Source: Cytophagales bacterium (GTDB taxonomy: Bacteria; Bacteroidota; Bacteroidia; Cytophagales; Cyclobacteriaceae). Taken from it: a stretch of 9,861 nt of DNA. The DNA lies in contig DAHVFH010000188.1 in assembly GCA_027317105.1 (NCBI GenBank), forward strand, positions 1 to 9,861, written 5' to 3'. The notes under the pieces are model-generated. The model had not been told where the DNA came from. It worked only from the letters and a program-made list of their open reading frames with translations, and made no database searches. The position numbers and the translations under genes are program-made. Numbering within the stretch: the stretch's first letter is position 1; every line of letters begins with the position of its first letter. Of this stretch, positions 5,941 through 9,861 are shown one piece after another.

Positions 5941-6669
5941 ATGAAGACAAAACTATTTCTTTTCCTGCTTTTATTTTCTGTAAAGGCATTCGCACAGACG
6001 CCCATAAACAAAACCATTGCGGTTCAAACCGGACAAAAAATAAAAATGAGTTTTGATTATCCTCAATTGATCAAAGTAAGCACCTGGGATAAACAGGAGA
6101 TTTCCATCACAGGAACCGTGAGCATCAACGGAGGTGAAAATGACAATGCTTTTTTACTTGAGAACACCACGTCCGGAAATGAGATTTCGATTACTGGAAC
6201 TATCCCCAATTTAAAAAAACTTCCTCATCGGATCACCATAAAACAAAACGGTAAAAAAATCATGTTTAAAACCAAAGCCGACTACCAAAAGTACGCAGAC
6301 CAGAACGGTCGCGAATACAATAGCATGTCTTGGGGATCGGATATTGAAATTGTTTTAGAGATTAAAGTGCCACAGAATATTGAAACCAAAGTGCTCTCTA
6401 CTTATGGAACGATAGAAATAAAAGACTACTCTGGGCCAATTGTTGCCGAATCAACCTATGGCGCTGTTGATGCAGCGCTCTCAGAAAAATCAATTGGCGA
6501 CCTGAAAGCTACCACCAACTATGGTCAGATATATACCAACCTTGATCTAAAATTTAACGATGGCGTATTCGAGGATTTTCATACGGTGGTTTCTGCGAAG
6601 CCTGGTGTTGGTTCTCATTATTCTTTTGAATCGAAGTACGGGAATATTTATTTGAGAAAGTCGTTGTGA
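5941..6669 (+). CDS. Exported DUF4097-like protein, paralogue of the preceding gene
   Basis: A 242-residue protein from ATG 5941, where a good signal peptide starts (MKTKLFLFLLLFSVKAFAQ, cleavage after AFA). A GTG 21 bases upstream would put charged-free extra residues in front and overlaps the inverted repeat, so it is rejected. The middle part (KLPHRITIKQNGKKIMFKTK) differs from the neighbour. The C-terminal third has the same YG beta-repeats (STYGTIEIKDYSG, STYGAVDAAL, TNYGQIYTNL) and ends SKYGNIYLRKSL. The two genes look like diverged duplicates. The last gene of the sigma cluster, it converges on the btuF-like gene. No catalytic residues are recognised. Confidence 0.7.
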   Translation: MKTKLFLFLLLFSVKAFAQTPINKTIAVQTGQKIKMSFDYPQLIKVSTWDKQEISITGTVSINGGENDNAFLLENTTSGNEISITGTIPNLKKLPHRITIKQNGKKIMFKTKADYQKYADQNGREYNSMSWGSDIEIVLEIKVPQNIETKVLSTYGTIEIKDYSGPIVAESTYGAVDAALSEKSIGDLKATTNYGQIYTNLDLKFNDGVFEDFHTVVSAKPGVGSHYSFESKYGNIYLRKSL

Positions 6670-6674
6670 AGTGC

Positions 6675-6719
6675 TAATGGTTATCCGTTATTAGCTAACT
6701 CCAACCATTAACGGGTAAC
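6675..6719. terminator. Inverted repeat between converging genes, possible bidirectional terminator
   Basis: GTTATCCGTTA (6680-6690) pairs with TAACGGGTAAC (6709-6719) with one G-U. A competing fold pairs TAATGGTT (6675-6682) with AACCATTA (6703-6710). It lies in the 63-base gap between two tail-to-tail genes, where a shared terminator is expected. T-runs on either side are short. Confidence 0.5.
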
Positions 6720-6732
6720 TTTAACGGTTTAT

Positions 6733-7932
6733 CTATTCCAACTTTCTGTAAAAATAAAGTTGATAGTCTGGTAAACGATCTGGATGTGCAATCTTCACCA
6801 AATCTTTCAAAATCAAATCGGGTCTTAAATAACCCAATTCCAAAAATTCACTTCCTCCCTTTGCTCCGGTTCTGGCGTTGTAATTAAATACTTTTCTCTC
6901 TTTAAAAGGTTTAAACAGTGCGTATCGTTTATCGGATGTTTCAATTTCTTTCAGTGAATGAAAATCGGCAACCCCAATCCATAAATCAGCTTCTTTGGCT
7001 TTGGCGAATACGGATTCAAAACTAAGTTGTAAATAACCATTGTTATCAGTATTCTTCCATAAATAATTGCACCCTGCATCTTCCAAAAGTTGGGCCGCAT
7101 AATTTTTCCCGCCTGGCATAAACCAAGCATCACCATAGACAATGCCGCTCATCACAGTAGGCCTTTTGGATTCATCTTTTACTAATACCTGCGTTGCTAA
7201 ATATTCCTTTTCGATAACGTTAAAAACTGAATCGGCTTGCTGCTCTTTATTTAAAAACAAAGCCATGAACTTGATCCACTCTGCACGACCAAGTGGATGT
7301 TTCTCCAGATATTCGGCATTGATGACAACCGGAATTCCGAGTTCCTTGATTTTCTTTAACTGCCCTAAGTCGCTGGTCATCGTGTAGCCCATTACCAAAG
7401 ACGGTTTCAAAAGAAATAATTCTTCCAGGTTCATGCCTCTATCGATGCCGAGGTCTTTTACTTTTCCTTCGTCAATTCGTTTTCGCGTGGATTCAGAACT
7501 GATGTAGTCGGTGGTTGGGAAGCCGACAAGCTTGTCGGTGGAATTCAAATAATCAAGCAAAGGAATATGCGTAGTGGAAGTGCAAACAATCGACTCAATC
7601 GGAATGCGAATGACCTGAACCTCCTTTGCGTGAGTAGGAATTTCATTTCCCTTCTGCACGAGCAAATATTTATAACCTGATGTAGCGCCTTGGTAGGGAT
7701 AACCAACTTCTACGATTTTGTTTCCATTAGTTAGGTCTTTAATTGAAAAGCCTTGGGCGTATTTTAAATCAACATTGATAAATTGATTTTTGGCTTCTTT
7801 CTTCGAAAGGCACGAAATAAAAGTCAGAAAAAATAGTAGGTAACCTTGAGCTATTCTGCTTGATGTATTAAGAATTGCACTGAAAACGATATTGGTGTCA
7901 ACAACGATCTTATGCGGATAACGCTTTAGCAT
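6733..7932 (-). CDS. btuF: BtuF-like cobalamin-binding lipoprotein fused to a PIN toxin N-terminus
   Basis: A 399-residue frame in two parts. Residues 1-29 (MLKRYPHKIVVDTNIVFSAI, then LNTSSRIAQ) are the start of a PIN-domain toxin, including the first acidic residue (D12). From residue 30, GYLLFFLTFISC is a lipoprotein signal with lipobox Cys41. A periplasmic-binding fold of the iron-siderophore/B12 class follows: RIPIESIVCTSTTHIPLLDYL, GMNLEELFLLKPSLVMGY, then VYGDAWFMPGGKNYAAQLLEDAG and a final FLELGYLRPDLILKDL. No ATG, GTG or TTG lies between the PIN ATG and Cys41, so translation must use the toxin start or a rare codon. The long N-region may still permit export. The riboswitch and btuB next door suggest B12 as ligand; iron chelates are the alternative. 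It follows the PIN antitoxin by 12 bases and probably shares its promoter. Confidence 0.8.
   Translation of the reverse strand: MLKRYPHKIVVDTNIVFSAILNTSSRIAQGYLLFFLTFISCLSKKEAKNQFINVDLKYAQGFSIKDLTNGNKIVEVGYPYQGATSGYKYLLVQKGNEIPTHAKEVQVIRIPIESIVCTSTTHIPLLDYLNSTDKLVGFPTTDYISSESTRKRIDEGKVKDLGIDRGMNLEELFLLKPSLVMGYTMTSDLGQLKKIKELGIPVVINAEYLEKHPLGRAEWIKFMALFLNKEQQADSVFNVIEKEYLATQVLVKDESKRPTVMSGIVYGDAWFMPGGKNYAAQLLEDAGCNYLWKNTDNNGYLQLSFESVFAKAKEADLWIGVADFHSLKEIETSDKRYALFKPFKERKVFNYNARTGAKGGSEFLELGYLRPDLILKDLVKIAHPDRLPDYQLYFYRKLE
7846..7932 (-). pseudogene. Truncated PIN-domain toxin, first ~29 codons only
   Basis: The sequence HKIVVDTNIVFSAILNTSSRIAQ is the typical first strand and helix of VapC-like PIN ribonucleases. 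The remaining ~100 residues with the other acidic residues of the active site are missing and replaced by the btuF-like sequence in the same frame. Nuclease activity is therefore impossible. The matching antitoxin gene just upstream is intact, as expected for a former antitoxin-toxin pair. Confidence 0.8.
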
Positions 7933-7944
7933 TGGCTAACGCTA

Positions 7945-8148
7945 TTAACCTAAAATTCGTTTTTGATTTTTCGCCCACCACTTTTTATTAATCGTCTTCG
8001 AGAGGGCATCTACTTGCTTTTGGCTTACCTTAAACTTGGATGTCAATTCCTGGTAACGTGCATAATTAAGAAGGTCATTCAATTTATCGGTATCTATCGA
8101 AACCCCCAATCTAATGATTATTTCTTTATCCGTTCTTTCAATTAGCAT
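7945..8148 (-). CDS. Antitoxin of a PIN-type toxin-antitoxin pair
   Basis: A 67-residue protein starting MLIERTDKEIIIRL, with a helical middle (LNDLLNYARYQEL) and the C-terminal signature NKKWWAKNQKRIL. This ending (WWxxNxxR) is what I recall of small Bacteroidetes proteins placed directly before PIN-domain toxins. It ends 12 bases before the toxin-derived start codon, so both are probably on one transcript. A TAnnTTTG element sits just before its ATG and predicts a leaderless or nearly leaderless message. The frame is intact although its toxin is reduced to 29 codons. It may still repress its own promoter and hence the fused btuF-like gene. Family call by pattern only. Confidence 0.7.
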   Translation of the reverse strand: MLIERTDKEIIIRLGVSIDTDKLNDLLNYARYQELTSKFKVSQKQVDALSKTINKKWWAKNQKRILG

Positions 8149-8152
8149 GGGG

Positions 8153-8160
8153 CAAAGATA
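8153..8160 (-). promoter_or_regulatory. Bacteroidetes -7 element of the antitoxin/btuF-like operon
   Basis: On the minus strand TATCTTTG fits the Bacteroidetes consensus TAnnTTTG exactly. The antitoxin ATG begins 4 bases later, so the predicted transcript start coincides with or closely precedes the start codon. No clear TTG-type -33 element is found at the usual distance. Confidence 0.55.
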
Positions 8161-8179
8161 GTCATTTAAAAAATTTATT

Positions 8180-8187
8180 TATGTTTG
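8180..8187 (+). promoter_or_regulatory. Bacteroidetes -7 element of the riboswitch-btuB transcript
   Basis: TATGTTTG is an exact TAnnTTTG match a few bases upstream of the aptamer, the expected place for the promoter of a 5' leader. It faces away from the minus-strand element at 8153-8160, with 19 bp between. The -33 region is AT-rich without a clear TTG. Confidence 0.6.
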
Positions 8188-8199
8188 CACCGGACAAAT

Positions 8200-8400
8200 G
8201 GTTTGCCTGCAAGGTTACACTTTCAGGTGATTAAAAGGGAATTCCGTGCAATACGGAAGCTGTCCCCGCAACTGTGATCCTATTCCGGTAGAAATAATTT
8301 CAACCGGTTTGTTGAATTCTAAAGCCACTGTGGCGTCCCGATTCTTATCGGGACCATGGGAAGGCATCAACAAATGGAGAGCCAGGAGACCTGCCACCAG
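8200..8400 (+). ncRNA. Cobalamin (AdoCbl-type) riboswitch
   Basis: The conserved core is present in order: AGGTGATTAAAAGGGAA (8225 on), TTCCGTG...ATACGGAAGCTGTCCCCGCAACTGTGA (about 8242-8277, core CCCCGCAACTGTGA), GCCACTG (8324-8330), GGGAAGGC (8358-8365) and the B12-box segment GCCAGGAGACCTGCC (8381-8395). Two peripheral arms are clear hairpins: CCGGT/ACCGG with GAAAT/ATTTC at 8285-8307, and GTCCCGAT-TCTT-ATCGGGAC at 8335-8354. It senses adenosylcobalamin or a related form and reduces expression of the btuB-type receptor downstream when B12 is sufficient. Ends are approximate. Confidence 0.92.
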
Positions 8401-8438
8401 TTCATAATAATCAGAGCTTTCGGGTTGAAAGGCGATGA

Positions 8439-8475
8439 GTAGCCAATACCAATTGGTCTATTCTCTTTTTCTCTT
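8439..8475 (+). terminator. Possible expression-platform hairpin with pyrimidine tract
   Basis: TAGCCAAT pairs with ATTGGTCTA around ACCA, with one bulged T. A T-rich pyrimidine stretch (TTCTCTTTTTCTCTT) follows. The placement between aptamer and receptor gene fits a regulated terminator, but the stem is short and AT-rich, and translational control is equally possible. Confidence 0.3.
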
Positions 8476-8513
8476 CAAGGCTCATAGTTAGTTAACTAAA
8501 CAACAAAAAAACT

Positions 8514-9861
8514 ATGAGAAAAATCATTTTTGCTTTCGCCTTCGCGAATGCTGCACTAGCAGAAGTATGCGCACAAACAGACTCCGCGCGAACAAAAACC
8601 TTAGACGAAGTGATCGTGAGCGCTTCGCGGTTCGATCAGAAAATTTTGGAAACACCGCGCAGCGTCACCGTCATTAATGCTGATGTGATTCAAAATTCAG
8701 TGTACAATTCTGTTGGCGACCTACTATCCAAACAACCGGGAATTTACATTGTCGGAAGTAACCAAACTCCCGGCACTAACCAAAGTCTGTTTATGCGTGG
8801 CTCCAATAGTAACCAAGTGAAGGTGATGATGGACGGGGTGCGCATTACCGATCCTTCTTCCCCCAACGATGCTATTGATCTCTCCGAACTTTCACTTACC
8901 AACGTGGAACGAATTGAGATCATCGAGGGATCGCACAGCACACTTTACGGCAGTGGGGCGATTGGCGGTGTGATAAACATCATCACCAAAAAAAATGGCA
9001 ACCCCGGACTGCGTGGCAGCGGATCAGTTCAAACGGGAACATTTGGACATGGCACAGCTACACTCACCACCAATGCCAGCCTCAATTATAGTTTTAAAAA
9101 CGGCTTGTATTTTAATGGCTCCCTTTTCGATCAGCACGTGAACGGACTCAAGCCAGCGATTGACACGGCCAAAACACTGTTCCTTCCTCCCCGGAATGCA
9201 GGCTTCCGAAAAACGGATGGTTACCTGAAAGCAGGCTATCATCAAAATGGATTCGATGCCTTTGTTTCCTATAAATCAACAACTCAACATGCTGACATTG
9301 ATGCGGGGGCATTTACTCCCGCCAACAACGACTATGTTAATTTTATGCGCGACCAGATAAACTATTCGTTGACCTATCAATTAAATTCAAAACTGAAGCT
9401 CGTAGGAAACGGATCGTGGAGTCATTCCAAACGCACCAATGAAAACGATTCATCCAAAATCAGCCCTACACAATATGACGGAAATTATTTCAAAGGAGTT
9501 TATGAAGGCCGCTTGAATACAAATGAATTACAATTAAATTATCATCATAAAGATATCACTGGAATTGTGGGTGGCGGAGCTTATGAAGAACGTATGAATT
9601 TCAATACACTAACTTACTCCAGTCCGTCTAGCGAATATGGAAGCTTCGTCTCGACAACCAATTACGATACTATTCCAACGCGTGCCACCACGCGATACGG
9701 CTTTGCGCAAGCATCATGGCACGGAGGATCACAAAAAAAATTGGGACTTTCGGCTGGTGCACGGTTAAGCAATCACAGCCTCTTTGGAAATTTCTTTACC
9801 TACGATATCAATCCTTCCTATGCAATTTCTCCGTCTTCGCTACTCTACGCATCAATGAGCA
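8514..9861 (+). CDS. btuB: TonB-dependent vitamin B12 receptor, BtuB-like (3' truncated by window edge)
   Basis: The frame is open from ATG 8514 to the window end, 449 residues. A signal peptide occupies residues 1-21 (MRKIIFAFAFANAALAEVCAQ, cut after CAQ or ALA). The TonB box is LDEVIVSASR (30-39). The plug domain spans about 45-160: TPRSVTVINADVI, VGDLLSKQPGIYI, SLFMRGSNSNQVKVMMDGVR, VERIEIIEGSHSTLYGSGAI and GGVINIITKK are all standard for the BtuB/FepA group. Beta-barrel strands follow; the last part is beyond the window. It takes cobalamins across the outer membrane using TonB energy. The cobalamin riboswitch immediately upstream gives the substrate. No strong Shine-Dalgarno is seen; an A-rich stretch precedes the ATG. 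The start is the first ATG after the riboswitch followed by a signal peptide. Confidence 0.9.
   Translation, partial: MRKIIFAFAFANAALAEVCAQTDSARTKTLDEVIVSASRFDQKILETPRSVTVINADVIQNSVYNSVGDLLSKQPGIYIVGSNQTPGTNQSLFMRGSNSNQVKVMMDGVRITDPSSPNDAIDLSELSLTNVERIEIIEGSHSTLYGSGAIGGVINIITKKNGNPGLRGSGSVQTGTFGHGTATLTTNASLNYSFKNGLYFNGSLFDQHVNGLKPAIDTAKTLFLPPRNAGFRKTDGYLKAGYHQNGFDAFVSYKSTTQHADIDAGAFTPANNDYVNFMRDQINYSLTYQLNSKLKLVGNGSWSHSKRTNENDSSKISPTQYDGNYFKGVYEGRLNTNELQLNYHHKDITGIVGGGAYEERMNFNTLTYSSPSSEYGSFVSTTNYDTIPTRATTRYGFAQASWHGGSQKKLGLSAGARLSNHSLFGNFFTYDINPSYAISPSSLLYASMS

Noticed and set aside
8215..8397. 60-codon minus-strand open frame
   Set aside because: It lies exactly over the cobalamin riboswitch and is its antisense shadow.
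1..9861. CRISPR array, tRNA, rRNA or insertion sequence with transposase
   Set aside because: No regularly spaced repeats, cloverleaf, rRNA stretches or transposase frames were seen on either strand.

Overview
The window looks like chromosomal DNA of a Bacteroidetes bacterium, probably of the Cytophagales type. The grounds are TAnnTTTG promoter elements, weak Shine-Dalgarno sequences, Bacteroidetes-style toxin-antitoxin (TA) pairs, DUF4097-like secreted proteins behind an ECF sigma factor, and a B12-riboswitch-controlled TonB receptor. The genus is not identifiable by eye.

Region 1 (1-1898) starts inside a large M14-type zinc carboxypeptidase-like gene, of which only the C-terminal amidotransferase-like part is present. 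It ends in a strong hairpin. The last 186 bp (gene end plus hairpin) occur again at 1713-1898 as a decayed second copy. Between the two copies, on the minus strand, sits a type II TA module with an intact antitoxin and a ParE/RelE-like toxin that is readable end to end only if one frameshift is allowed.

Region 2 (1899-3540) holds one minus-strand gene, a 12-helix MFS transporter of the TCR/Tet group, with AT-rich intergenic DNA on both sides.

Region 3 (3541-6719) is a co-directional cluster: ECF sigma factor, membrane anti-sigma-like protein with a C-terminal HEAT-like domain, and two exported DUF4097-like beta-repeat proteins. The likely logic is an envelope-sensing circuit: the sigma factor is held by the membrane protein, and the exported proteins are its output or part of its sensor. 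Two perfect palindromes lie between sigma and anti-sigma genes, and a third copy of the same element lies inside the anti-sigma reading frame. An inverted repeat closes the cluster against the converging next gene.

Region 4 (6733-9861) is a vitamin B12 uptake locus. A cobalamin riboswitch precedes a btuB-type TonB-dependent receptor that runs off the window. Divergently, a PIN-type antitoxin gene is followed by a reading frame in which the first ~29 codons of a PIN toxin are fused in frame to a BtuF-type B12-binding lipoprotein that has lost its own start codon. Two outward-facing TAnnTTTG elements 19 bp apart probably drive the two directions. The B12-binding protein therefore seems to have moved from its own control to a TA promoter and start codon, while the receptor remains riboswitch-controlled.

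The most notable points are the PIN-BtuF fusion, two TA modules that have each lost the toxin but kept the antitoxin, the duplicated gene end flanking the first TA module, and the palindromic element that has entered a coding sequence.
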